Assembly: GCF_018252635.1 (NCBI RefSeq)
Contig: NZ_JAGTXM010000003.1
Coordinates: forward strand, 496,001 to 560,000
DNA from: Citrobacter amalonaticus
GTDB lineage: Bacteria > Pseudomonadota > Gammaproteobacteria > Enterobacterales > Enterobacteriaceae
Direction: 5' to 3'
Length of the DNA stretch: 64,000 nucleotides
Positions 53,882-64,000 of the stretch are shown piece by piece (position 1 is the first letter of the stretch; every line of letters begins with the position of its first letter). The position numbers and the translations under genes were made by a program. A model generated the notes under the pieces. It saw nothing but the letters and a program-made list of their open reading frames with translations, was not told the DNA's origin and did no database searches.

Positions 53882-54982
53882 ATGATGGCAACAACATCAG
53901 CACAACAAGCCGGCGATTATCAGCAAATCCACGACGGCATTATCCATCTGTTGGATACTGCCAGGACAGAGACCGTCCGCAACATCAACGCGATCATGAC
54001 GGCGACGTACTGGGAAATAGGCAGGCGCATTGTCGAGTTTGAGCAGGGCGGTGAAGCGCGGGCAGCTTATGGAGCTCAACTGATTGAGCAATTGTCCGTA
54101 GATTTAACCCGGCGCTACAAACGTGGGTTTTCTACAAGAAACCTATGGCAAATACGTACTTTTTATCTTTATTTTCAACATATTGAAATTCCGCAGACAC
54201 TGTCTGCGGAATTTCCTCTTCTGGTACAACTCGCCAGGATATTCCCGCTACCCTGGTCAGCCTATGTCCGTCTCCTGTCGGTTAAAAACCCCGATGCCCG
54301 CACCTTTTACGAGAAAGAGACATTACGCAACGGTTGGTCGGTACGACAACTCGATCGGCAAATCGCGTCTCAGTTCTACGAACGGACATTGCTGTCTCAT
54401 GATAAACCCGCGTTGCTGCAACAGGCCGCGCCGACCGTGCCCGAAGTCTTACCAGAACGTGCAATACGCGATCCCTTTATTCTCGAATTCCTGGATCTGA
54501 AGGATGAGTATTCGGAATCCGATCTGGAAGAAGCGCTGATTAACCATCTGATGGAGTTTATGCTTGAACTCGGGGACGATTTTGCTTTCGTCAGCAGACA
54601 GCGACGATTACGCATTGACGACAGCTGGTTTCGCGTCGACCTGCTTTTCTTCCATCGCCGCTTGCGCTGTCTGTTAGTTGTTGATCTGAAAGTGGGCAAA
54701 TTCAGCTATGCCGACGCAGGACAAATGAACATGTACCTGAACTACGCCAAAGCGCACTGGACAATGCCAGGGGAAAATCCGCCAGTTGGGTTAATCCTGT
54801 GTGCGGGAAAGGGGGCTGGAGAAGCACACTACGCGCTGAACGGCTTACCGAATACCGTGATGGCAAGCGAGTACAAAGTGCAATTACCTGACGAAAAATT
54901 ACTGGCAGATGAACTCATTCGTTCGCAAAGAGCAATGACAGCGCAGAAAGCTGAATCCTCAGAAACGTCGTTGACAGAATGA
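53882..54982 (+). CDS. yhcG: DUF1016 / PDDEXK nuclease-family protein YhcG
   Basis: 366 residues from the ATG at 53882 (MMATTSAQQAGDYQQIHDGI). An earlier in-frame ATG at 53810 adds 24 non-homologous residues. The N-terminal DUF1016 helical domain contains YWEIGRRIVEFEQGGEARAA and RNLWQIRTFYL. The C-terminal part resembles a PD-(D/E)xK nuclease fold: SWFRVDLLFFHRRLRCLLVV then DLKVGKF, giving a plausible D...DLK active site. Some DUF1016 proteins are linked to restriction or defence loci; this copy stands alone between gltD and the nan genes, where E. coli also has it. Function unproven. Confidence 0.88.
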   Translation: MMATTSAQQAGDYQQIHDGIIHLLDTARTETVRNINAIMTATYWEIGRRIVEFEQGGEARAAYGAQLIEQLSVDLTRRYKRGFSTRNLWQIRTFYLYFQHIEIPQTLSAEFPLLVQLARIFPLPWSAYVRLLSVKNPDARTFYEKETLRNGWSVRQLDRQIASQFYERTLLSHDKPALLQQAAPTVPEVLPERAIRDPFILEFLDLKDEYSESDLEEALINHLMEFMLELGDDFAFVSRQRRLRIDDSWFRVDLLFFHRRLRCLLVVDLKVGKFSYADAGQMNMYLNYAKAHWTMPGENPPVGLILCAGKGAGEAHYALNGLPNTVMASEYKVQLPDEKLLADELIRSQRAMTAQKAESSETSLTE

Positions 54983-55010
54983 TGAATGGACTGAGTATGT
55001 AAAACATGAA

Positions 55011-55039
55011 TCCGGATGGTAAAAAACCATCCGGTATTT

Positions 55040-55041
<2 letters not shown>
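55011..55041. terminator. Bidirectional terminator between yhcG and nanQ
   Basis: TCCGGATGGTAAAAAACCATCCGGTATTTTTAT: nine-pair stem CCGGATGGT/ACCATCCGG with a T5 tail on the plus strand. The nanQ stop lies at its edge. The arms recall a REP core but lack its full form. Confidence 0.7.
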
Positions 55042-56375
<1,334 letters not shown>

Positions 56376-56379
<4 letters not shown>

Positions 56380-57065
56380 AGCACCGCCTTTTTCAGCGCC
56401 GTGTTATACCATTCGCAAATGTGCTCCAGCCGGGTAATCGCAGATCCGACCGTCACTGCCCAGGCGCCGTGGCGCATCGCTTCACCGGCCTGCGCAGGGG
56501 TGTTGTAGCGTCCTTCAGCAATCACCCGGCACCCGGCTTCGCTCAGCGATTTCACCAGCGCCAGATCCGGTTCATCAGGGATTTCTGCCGTGGTGTATCC
56601 CGAAAGCGTGGTGCCAATAATTTCTGCACCGAGCGCCTGACAGGCCAGGCCGTCAGCCTGCGAGGAGCAATCGGTCATTGCCAGCAGTTGGTGATGATGG
56701 ATACGTGCCAGCAGCGCCGCGACCGGCACCGGACGCACCCGGTCAGTCCCGTCAATCGCGATAATGTCCGCGCCGGCCTGCGCCAGCGCATCTACGTCCT
56801 CCAGAAACGCGGTGATACGCACTGGAGAATCCGTAAGATCACGCTTGAGGATGCCGATGATCGGCACAGAAACCACAGCACGCGTCGCTTTCAGATTATC
56901 AACGCCTTCGATACGTAACGCGACGGCCCCTGCCTGCTCTGCCGCCTGCGCCATTGCCGCCACAATTTCAGGTTTATCCAGCGGGCTGCCGGGAACCGGC
57001 TGGCAGGAGACAATCAGGCCACCACGTGCGGCAATGTTTTTATCCAGTTGTGCAAGTAACGACAT
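56376..57065 (-). CDS. nanE: N-acetylmannosamine-6-phosphate 2-epimerase
   Basis: 229 residues, the E. coli length; TIM barrel ending [20 protein letters not shown]. Converts ManNAc-6-P to GlcNAc-6-P. The ATG at 57065 gives [21 protein letters not shown] longer frame upstream (57107) is not supported. Four-base overlap with nanK. Confidence 0.97.
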
Positions 57066-57112
57066 ACTTCTTCCCTTACGAGTATTGCCCGGTACAGGAC
57101 CGGGCAAGTGGA

Positions 57113-58603
57113 TTAACTTTTGCTTTTGACTAAAGGGCTTTTATCACCGCCGAACGGGATGGCGCCGCTGAACGGTTTACCGTCAATAGCGTCATGCGTC
57201 CGCAGCGCCTCCGGTCGCAACCAGCGCTGAACACGGGACGGCATATCCAGACCAATCAACAGGATCACCACAAAGGTCAGGCTGAAAGAGAGCGATCCCA
57301 GCGCAGTACCCAGATCCAGACGCTGGGCAATGAGCGCCCCCAGAATCGGTGCCAGCGCCCCGCCGAGCGCCCCGACGTTATAGGTGAAGCCCAAACCCGC
57401 CGCACGCTGGTCGGTATCGAAATAGCCGCCGATCAGTTTCGGTAAGATTCCGGAGATCCCCTGGCCCAGCATCTGCTGGAAAAACAGCAGGAAGCCGAGA
57501 ACCCATACGTTTGCCCCACCTATCGCAAATACCGGAATGATCAGCAACTGAGAGGCCAGCAGGCTGCATACATAAGCTTTGCGGGTCCCCAGCCAGTCAC
57601 CGAGGAAGCCTCCCACGCAGCAACCAACCGCAGCACCAAAGCCGCTAAAGAAGAGTACGCGCGCCACGGTGGAAGGGTCGTACGCCAGTTCCGTTTTTAA
57701 ATATGTCGGCAACAGCGCCTGAATCGGCCACGAGTAGAGGAAAGCAAACAGGACGACAACCATGAGCATCACGCCTGTCGGCCAGCGTTTGCCGCTGCTT
57801 TGCACCATGAAGCTGATAAAGATCACCGCGCACAGCAAACCCAGTACCGCGACAATTGCTGCATTTTGCAAGTCACCGGCAAAACAGAACCACAGTGCCG
57901 TCGCCGCCGCTATCGTCATCAGAATGTTGACGACACGATGCTCACCCCGATAGAGAATATCGACCATCGTGCGCACCGGTGCTTTACCTTCATGCTTCTC
58001 TTTCCAGTCCTCGGCTTCCGGTATGTTTTTCCGCAGCCAGAGCGCGAAAATAATCGGCAGGATGCCAATGAAGAACAGCGCGCGCCAGCCCCAGACCGGC
58101 ACCACCAGGCTGTAGACCTGAGCCGCAATCACGGCACCTACGGAAAAGCCCGAGATCAGAAAACCACTGGCCTTATTACGCAGATGTTTCGGCCAGCTTT
58201 CAATAACATAGGTCGCGCTGGAGCCGTATTCGCCAGCCATCCCCATGCCAATCACCAGTCGGGCGATAAACATGGTGGTGTAACCCGGCGCAAAACCACA
58301 GGCCAGCGTCCCCATAGAGAACAGAATAATGCTGGTGACCATCGCCAGACGGCGTCCATAGCGGTCACCCATTGCGCCCAGCATTAACCCGCCAAACCAG
58401 CGGGAAATAAAGGCTGCCGAAATCAGGCTCGCCGCCTGAACCGTCGTCAGCCCAAATTCTCCCTGTACTTCCGTCAGCACAAGGGCAATCAACACAAAAT
58501 CAAAACCATCCAGCAAATATCCCAACCATGCGGCAGAGAATGCCCGCCATTGTGCCCGGTTGAGATGGCGATACCACGGGATACTTTGGGTAGAAGTACT
58601 CAT
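57113..58603 (-). CDS. nanT: Sialic acid symporter NanT
   Basis: 496 residues, E. coli NanT size. MFS sialate:H+ symporter with two extra helices in the middle, giving about 14 segments ([20 protein letters not shown] region). Motif [11 protein letters not shown] after helix 2 is intact. Lies 47 bp before nanE and 122 bp after nanA across a BIME. Confidence 0.97.
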   Translation of the reverse strand: MSTSTQSIPWYRHLNRAQWRAFSAAWLGYLLDGFDFVLIALVLTEVQGEFGLTTVQAASLISAAFISRWFGGLMLGAMGDRYGRRLAMVTSIILFSMGTLACGFAPGYTTMFIARLVIGMGMAGEYGSSATYVIESWPKHLRNKASGFLISGFSVGAVIAAQVYSLVVPVWGWRALFFIGILPIIFALWLRKNIPEAEDWKEKHEGKAPVRTMVDILYRGEHRVVNILMTIAAATALWFCFAGDLQNAAIVAVLGLLCAVIFISFMVQSSGKRWPTGVMLMVVVLFAFLYSWPIQALLPTYLKTELAYDPSTVARVLFFSGFGAAVGCCVGGFLGDWLGTRKAYVCSLLASQLLIIPVFAIGGANVWVLGFLLFFQQMLGQGISGILPKLIGGYFDTDQRAAGLGFTYNVGALGGALAPILGALIAQRLDLGTALGSLSFSLTFVVILLIGLDMPSRVQRWLRPEALRTHDAIDGKPFSGAIPFGGDKSPLVKSKS

Positions 58604-58633
58604 TTTACTCTCCCCACGATTTCTTTATTGTAT

Positions 58634-58721
58634 TACCGGATGGCGGCTTCGCCTTATCCGGCCTACGTATCGTGTTCTGTTGTGTTTTGTAGGCCGGATA
58701 AGCGTCAACGCCATCCGGCAC
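58634..58721. repeat. REP/BIME between nanA and nanT
   Basis: accggatggcggcttcgcct, atccggcctacg, taggccggataagcg and cgccatccggcacc: two inverted REP pairs within the nan operon. Probably lowers nanT expression relative to nanA or protects the nanA mRNA end. Confidence 0.88.
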
Positions 58722-58725
58722 CCCG

Positions 58726-59619
58726 TCAGGAACGTTCCGCCATCAATTGTTCCGCCAGTGCTTTCAGTGCAGGCACGTATTTTTCATCCACCGGGGCAAA
58801 CGGCTTACGACACAGCGGTACAGAAACCACGTCCATATAGTGCAGAACCGTTTTCAGCCCGCGGAACACGCCGGTTTTAATGAGGAGATCGATAACCTTA
58901 TTGCACTCTGTTTGCAGCTGTTGCGCTGTCCGGATGTCTCCTTCTTTGAGCGCTTTCACAATTCCCAGATATCGCCAGCCCATGATGTTGTAAGTACTGC
59001 CGATACCGCCGTCCGCTCCGGCCAGCAGGCCAGAAGCGAAAATTTCGTCATAACCGTTGTAAAGCACCAGATCCGGATGAGCGCGGCGGATCTGCTCCAT
59101 CTGGAACAGATCGCCTGACGTTTGTTTCAGTGCGCCTACGCCAGGCAATGTCACCAGCGTATTGATTTGATCCAGCGTTAACTTCACGCCGCTTAACGCT
59201 GGAATGTTATAGACCACCATCGGCAAGCCATCCGCCGAATCAATAATGGCCCGGTAATGATCGCAGTGCTCTTCAAAGCTGAACGGGTAGTAGAACGGTG
59301 TTACCGCAGAAACAGCGTCAAAGCCATAACGATGCGCTGCACGGGCGAGCTGCTGGCTCTCATGGGTGCTGACCGTTCCAACGTGAGCAATAAGTGTCAC
59401 CTTCCCCTTCGCCTCTTCTGCAACCACTTCCAGCACTTGCTCTCTTTCCGCGCAGCTCTGCACAAAGGCTTCGCCGGTGGAACCGCCTACGTAAAGCCCA
59501 TCGATCCCCTGAGCGATATTAAAACGCACCAGTCGGCGCAGGCTCTCAATGTCCAGCTTCTGTTGGTTATCGAAAGGGGTTAACAACGCTGGCATTACGC
59601 CTCGTAAATCTTTTGCCAT
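58726..59619 (-). CDS. nanA: N-acetylneuraminate lyase
   Basis: 297 residues, the E. coli length. Class I aldolase splitting sialic acid into pyruvate and ManNAc. Schiff-base Lys165 ([10 protein letters not shown]), Tyr137 ([10 protein letters not shown]) and GGSTGE near residue 45 are intact. First gene of the catabolic operon, under NanR and CRP. Confidence 0.98.
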   Translation of the reverse strand: MAKDLRGVMPALLTPFDNQQKLDIESLRRLVRFNIAQGIDGLYVGGSTGEAFVQSCAEREQVLEVVAEEAKGKVTLIAHVGTVSTHESQQLARAAHRYGFDAVSAVTPFYYPFSFEEHCDHYRAIIDSADGLPMVVYNIPALSGVKLTLDQINTLVTLPGVGALKQTSGDLFQMEQIRRAHPDLVLYNGYDEIFASGLLAGADGGIGSTYNIMGWRYLGIVKALKEGDIRTAQQLQTECNKVIDLLIKTGVFRGLKTVLHYMDVVSVPLCRKPFAPVDEKYVPALKALAEQLMAERS

Positions 59620-59653
59620 AACGACCTCTGTGATGATTAGTGTTATCTAACTG

Positions 59654-59676
59654 CATACCTTTATACCTGTTATACC
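59654..59676 (-). promoter_or_regulatory. NanR operator: GGTATA repeats
   Basis: Minus strand GGTATA-ACA-GGTATA-AA-GGTATG. Three tandem hexamers as in E. coli nanA, but the third (59654-59659) is GGTATG rather than GGTATA. It is 35-57 bases before the nanA ATG; NanR bound here blocks the promoter until sialic acid is present. Confidence 0.85.
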
Positions 59677-59715
59677 AGAACAAATAAAAAGCAATACAAT
59701 ACAGAACGCTTATAG

Positions 59716-59731
59716 TGCGATCTGCCTCACT
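59716..59731 (-). promoter_or_regulatory. CRP site upstream of nanA
   Basis: Minus strand AGTGA-GGCAGA-TCGCA against the consensus TGTGA-N6-TCACA: eight of ten matches. Lies upstream of the NanR sites, as expected for CRP activation of nan. Confidence 0.5.
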
Positions 59732-59752
59732 AAACGATCGTCAGGATCGCGA

Positions 59753-60535
59753 TCACTTACGCATTTTTGAATTTTTACCGAGGGCGTGCCAGGTGGCAGA
59801 AACGCTGTTGAGATGAGATTGCAGTGCGCGATCGGCTTCATCCGGATCGCGTCGGCGAATCGCGTCCACGATGGCAATATGCTGCTGATAACTCACGTTA
59901 TTATGCTCATAAAGCTCACGATCCGGCACGGTCGGACGAGCGGCGATCAGCCAGTCCAGCAGCGCAACGTGGATCGCCATAAAGATCGGATTGCCGGGGA
60001 TCTCCGCCAGTACGCGATGAAAATCGACATCTGAACGAATAAACATCGCATTGTCATCCAGCGACTGACTGTTGATCTCCAGCGCTTTTGCCAGCAGATC
60101 GATCTGTTCTTCTGTCGCATTCTCCGCTGCATAACGCACGAGACTGGACTCAAAGAACAGGCGCAACTGCTCAAAGTGGGCAATGCCGCCTGGATGCGCG
60201 AGGAAATCTTTCGCCATACCGGACAGTTCACCAATGATCGTGTCTGCCGAAGGACGCGAAACGCGGGCGCGTTCGCCATTGTTGATTTGTACCAGCCCCT
60301 TACGCTTCAGCGCTGCCAGCGCTTCGCGCACAGAGGGACGACCAACATTGAAAAAGGCCATCAGTTCCCGTTCGGACGGCAACTGTTCCCCCTCGCCGAA
60401 CTCACGGCGACGGATCATCTGCTCCAACTCTTCCTCGACCATTTCCGACAGCTTTTTACGCGCCAGCGGACGACGGCGAAGGCTGCGCCCAATGGTGGCT
60501 GAAGAATCTTCTGCTTGCGAATCAAATGCGTTCAT
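59753..60535 (-). CDS. nanR: GntR-family repressor NanR
   Basis: 260 residues, FadR subfamily. N-terminal extension, winged helix ([21 protein letters not shown]) and an all-helical FCD sensor with the metal-binding histidines ([16 protein letters not shown]). Sialic acid releases it from the GGTATA repeats. The ATG at 60535 gives [20 protein letters not shown]; the E. coli protein is annotated three residues longer, but here the equivalent codon is ACA, so that start is lost. Confidence 0.95.
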   Translation of the reverse strand: MNAFDSQAEDSSATIGRSLRRRPLARKKLSEMVEEELEQMIRRREFGEGEQLPSERELMAFFNVGRPSVREALAALKRKGLVQINNGERARVSRPSADTIIGELSGMAKDFLAHPGGIAHFEQLRLFFESSLVRYAAENATEEQIDLLAKALEINSQSLDDNAMFIRSDVDFHRVLAEIPGNPIFMAIHVALLDWLIAARPTVPDRELYEHNNVSYQQHIAIVDAIRRRDPDEADRALQSHLNSVSATWHALGKNSKMRK

Positions 60536-60625
60536 AAGACCTGTTCTGCGAGTCACGGTGGCAAACAACAACAGGCTCATCGTAACACAGGATCGAAAGG
60601 AGGGTGAAACCGCGGTCGGTGAGAT

Positions 60626-60650
60626 CAAAAACAGGCCCCGTTGGGCCCGC
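60626..60650 (-). terminator. Intrinsic terminator after sspB
   Basis: Minus strand GCGGGCCCAACGGGGCCTGTTTTTG: stem GGCCC/GGGCC, loop AACG, T5. Ends sspAB. Confidence 0.7.
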
Positions 60651-60656
60651 TTTCAT

Positions 60657-61157
60657 CTATTTAACAACACGTAACGCCGGTCGACCACCGCGCGGCGGCG
60701 GCGGATCGTCATCCGGGCTGTTGTCATCGTCATGATCCGGCTTATCGCCATCAATGACTGACATCACCGTCTCGTTCTCTGCATCAGATGTTGCGTCATC
60801 ATCATTGAGACTGGCAACGTCTTCATCGTAAGCGGCTTCCGGTTCGAACATCGTTCCGGCGCCATTCTCACGTGCGTAAATCGCCAGCACCGCCGCTAAC
60901 GGTACAGATACCTGACGCGGAACACCGCCGAAACGCGCGTTAAAACGCACTTCGTCGTTAGCCAGCTCCAGATTCCCCACCGCGCGTGGTGCAATGTTCA
61001 GGACAATCTGCCCGTCGCGAGCATATTCCATCGGAACATGCACGCCAGGCAACGTCACATCCACCACCAGGTGCGGCGTGAGCTGATTGTCCAGCAACCA
61101 CTCATAGAAAGCACGCAGCAGATACGGACGACGTGGTGTTAGCTGTGACAAATCCAT
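60657..61157 (-). CDS. sspB: ClpXP protease specificity adaptor SspB
   Basis: 166 residues. Globular substrate-binding domain (RRPYLLRAFYEWLLDNQLTPHLVVD), a long acidic flexible linker (about 105-150), and the C-terminal XB motif RGGRPALRVVK that docks on ClpX. Delivers ssrA-tagged proteins and RseA. Follows sspA by five bases. Confidence 0.97.
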   Translation of the reverse strand: MDLSQLTPRRPYLLRAFYEWLLDNQLTPHLVVDVTLPGVHVPMEYARDGQIVLNIAPRAVGNLELANDEVRFNARFGGVPRQVSVPLAAVLAIYARENGAGTMFEPEAAYDEDVASLNDDDATSDAENETVMSVIDGDKPDHDDDNSPDDDPPPPRGGRPALRVVK

Positions 61158-61162
61158 CAGTA

Positions 61163-61801
61163 TTAACCCCGGCCAAGACGCATTTCGCGTTCAGCTTCGG
61201 TTAAGGACGCCAGGAAAGAGTCACGTTCGAAGACGCGGGTCATGTAACCTTTCAGCTCTTTCGCGCCCGCACCGCTGAACTCAATACCGAGTTGCGGCAG
61301 ACGCCACAGCAGCGGCGCCAGGTAGCAATCCACCAGGCTGAATTCATCGCTCAGGAAATACGGTTTCTGACCGAATACCGGCGCAATCGCCTGCAGTTCT
61401 TCACGCAGTTGTTTGCGGGCAACGTCAGCTTCTGAAGCAGACCCGTTCACGATGACGTTCATCAGCGTATACCAGTCTTTTTCGATACGGTGCATGTACA
61501 GGCGGCTTTCACCACGTGCCACCGGGTAAACCGGCATTAATGGCGGATGCGGGAAACGCTCATCCAGGTATTCCATAATGATGCGAGATTCCCACAGGGT
61601 CAGCTCACGATCCACCAGTGTCGGAACGCTCTGATTCGGGTTGAGGTCAATCAGATCCTGAGGTGGATTGTCCTTTTCCACGTGCTCGATCTCAAAACTT
61701 ACACCTTTCTCAGCCAGCACAATGCGGACCTGATGGCTATAGATGTCAGTAGGACCAGAAAACAGCGTCATTACCGAACGTTTGTTGGCAGCGACAGCCA
61801 T
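61163..61801 (-). CDS. sspA: Stringent starvation protein A
   Basis: 212 residues, E. coli length. GST-like fold (MTLFSGPTDIYSHQVRIVLA; NQSVPTLVDRE) without GST activity; RNA polymerase-associated factor for stationary phase and acid survival. Starts MAVAANKRSV at 61801; ends LGRG where E. coli has LGRS. Confidence 0.97.
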   Translation of the reverse strand: MAVAANKRSVMTLFSGPTDIYSHQVRIVLAEKGVSFEIEHVEKDNPPQDLIDLNPNQSVPTLVDRELTLWESRIIMEYLDERFPHPPLMPVYPVARGESRLYMHRIEKDWYTLMNVIVNGSASEADVARKQLREELQAIAPVFGQKPYFLSDEFSLVDCYLAPLLWRLPQLGIEFSGAGAKELKGYMTRVFERDSFLASLTEAEREMRLGRG

Positions 61802-62043
61802 GAAAACCTCCAGGTATATTCAGAATTTTTACTGCTACCAGCCATCGCATGGCCAGTCAGAAGTGATGTCACCCACTCGGAAAAGTCATCATCGTTCAAA
61901 AAGCAAACAAAAAATGAGCAATACCCGATATTTGGGCAGAAAATTGGATGATAGTTTACCAGATTTTGTGACCTTTGTGGTGAGTCGATTCTGGAAATGG
62001 GGAAAAAGAGGGAGCTGTCAGAGGATTACGCCAGATTTATCCA

Positions 62044-62072
62044 TAAAAAAACCCGCCGAAGCGGGTTTTTTC
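62044..62072 (-). terminator. Intrinsic terminator after rpsI
   Basis: Minus strand AAAAAACCCGCTTCGGCGGGTTTTTTTAT: stem ACCCGC/GCGGGT, TTCG loop, T7. Ends rplM-rpsI. Confidence 0.85.
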
Positions 62073-62104
62073 GCCAACCGTAATCTGCCAAAGGCAGAAA
62101 ACAA

Positions 62105-62500
<396 letters not shown>

Positions 62501-62512
62501 CTATAATCCCGA

Positions 62513-63098
<586 letters not shown>

Positions 63099-63104
63099 CG
63101 CAAG

Positions 63105-63110
63105 ATTATA
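63105..63110 (-). promoter_or_regulatory. -10 of the rplM-rpsI promoter
   Basis: Perfect TATAAT on the minus strand. Just upstream, GGGGTC and GACCCC form a six-base inverted repeat (63119-63137) across where the -35 should be; no good -35 hexamer is seen at 17 bases. Confidence 0.55.
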
Positions 63111-63172
63111 GAGAAGTCGGGGTCAAAGATCGACCCCTAAATGTGATTTGCTCAACAGTTTATTGCCAGCCG

Positions 63173-64000
63173 TCAGGGCATGTGCTCTCGCTTCAGATAC
63201 TCTTCACTCTGCATCTCCTGTAAACGCGACAGGCAACGCTGGAATTCGAACTTCAACCGTTCGCCCTGATACACCTCATAGAGAGGCACCGCGGCGCTCA
63301 CCACCAGTTTGACGTGACGCTCGTAAAATTCATCCACCAGCGCGATAAAACGACGCGCTTCGCTTTCCATTAACGGCGTCATCACCGGCACGTCAAGCAG
63401 CATCACCGTATGATAGAGGCGTGACAGCGCAATGTAGTCATGCTGGCTGCGGGCATCGACGCACAGGGTGTGAAATGACACCGCCAGCGTCTGATTTTCC
63501 ATGCCCAGCGTCGGTAACGGACGATGATTGATCTCCAGAACCGGCCCCTGCTGTTCACGTTTAGCACCCGCCAGCGCCAGCCAGAGGTTGTCCATCTTCT
63601 GCTGCGTTTCATTATTCAGCGGTGAAAGCCACAAATGCGCCTGGGTCAATGTTCGCAGACGATAATCCACGCCTGCGTCTACGTTCATGATGTCGCAATA
63701 CTGCTTAATCGCATCGATAGCGGGAAGAAAGCGCGAGCGCTGTAATCCATTGCGGTACAGTTCATCAGGCGGAATGTTCGATGTTGCCACCAGCGTAATC
63801 CCCCGCGCAAACAGCGCTTTCATCAAACCGCCAAGCAGCATCGCGTCAGTAATATCCGACACAAAAAACTCATCAAAGCACAATACATCCGTCTCCGCCT
63901 TAAAGCGGTCGGCCAGGGTTTCGAGCGGATCGGTTTGGCCTTGTAGAGCAGTTAACTCTTCATGTACGCGTAACATAAAACGATGAAAGTGCAGGCGCTG
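63173..64000 (-). CDS. zapE: Cell division ATPase ZapE, C-terminal part (runs off the right edge)
   Basis: The last 275 codons are present; the 5' third, including Walker A, is outside the window. The frame is open to the edge, starting QRLHFHRFMLRVHEELTALQ. Walker B VLCFDEFFVSDITDA and the sensor TLVATSNIPPDEL identify the AFG1-like ATPase family. E. coli ZapE binds FtsZ and affects constriction under low oxygen or heat. Upstream of rplM on the same strand, with a 231-bp gap holding the rplM promoter. Confidence 0.95.
   Translation of the reverse strand, partial: QRLHFHRFMLRVHEELTALQGQTDPLETLADRFKAETDVLCFDEFFVSDITDAMLLGGLMKALFARGITLVATSNIPPDELYRNGLQRSRFLPAIDAIKQYCDIMNVDAGVDYRLRTLTQAHLWLSPLNNETQQKMDNLWLALAGAKREQQGPVLEINHRPLPTLGMENQTLAVSFHTLCVDARSQHDYIALSRLYHTVMLLDVPVMTPLMESEARRFIALVDEFYERHVKLVVSAAVPLYEVYQGERLKFEFQRCLSRLQEMQSEEYLKREHMP

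Overview
The window is a stretch of enterobacterial chromosome. Gene order, tRNA positions and protein lengths follow the E. coli/Salmonella/Citrobacter group: nusA-rimP-metY-argG, leuU-secG-glmM-folP-ftsH, mla-kds-lpt-rpoN, arcB-gltBD, nan and ssp-rpsI-rplM. Three REP/BIME clusters with the usual taggccggataa core support this. I favour Citrobacter or a close relative, but the sequence alone does not settle the genus. No IS element, integrase, prophage or CRISPR array was seen.

Layout. (1) 1-2.9 kb, minus strand: 5' end of infB, nusA, rimP and metY (initiator tRNA), with two terminators between metY and rimP. (2) argG on the plus strand under two ARG boxes. (3) About 4.5-15.1 kb is accessory DNA between argG and leuU, a place where E. 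coli K-12 carries yhbX. It holds two catabolic cassettes. The minus-strand one has a LysR regulator, then relatives of galD, galB and ligI, a divergent DctA-family carrier, a galC-like aldolase, and beyond a terminator a KdgM-family porin. The plus-strand one has a LacI regulator, an enolase-superfamily cycloisomerase-like enzyme and an MFS carrier. (4) 15.2-27.7 kb: leuU, secG, glmM, folP, ftsH, rlmE, yhbY, greA, dacB, obgE, yhbE, rpmA, rplU and ispB. (5) 27.9-42.9 kb: sfsB, murA, ibaG, mlaBCDEF, yrbG, kdsD, kdsC, lptCAB, rpoN, hpf, ptsN, rapZ, npr, yrbL, mtgA. (6) 42.9-53.7 kb: elbB, the ArcZ sRNA, arcB, yhcC, gltBD. (7) 53.9-64 kb: yhcG, the sialic-acid genes nanR and nanATEK-nanQ, sspAB, rpsI-rplM and the 3' part of zapE.

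How the genes work together. The core blocks join cell-envelope supply and transport (murA, glmM, kds/lpt, mla, mtgA, dacB, obgE), translation (infB, rimP, hpf, ribosomal proteins, two tRNAs) and nitrogen/carbon control (rpoN-ptsN-rapZ-npr, arcB/ArcZ, gltBD). The minus-strand accessory cassette reads as a full route from 2-pyrone-4,6-dicarboxylate (PDC) through 4-oxalomesaconate and 4-carboxy-4-hydroxy-2-oxoadipate to pyruvate and oxaloacetate, with its own carrier and regulator. No ring-cleaving dioxygenase is present in the window. This looks like a system for scavenging ring-cleavage products released by other organisms, and it is the most interesting item here. The carrier has lost residues normally used for substrate and sodium binding in its family. 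The plus-strand cassette probably handles an acid sugar or its lactone under a CRP-activated, LacI-repressed promoter.

Enzyme and regulator names come from recognising sequence motifs and from family knowledge recalled without database searches. Substrates in the accessory cassettes are inferred.
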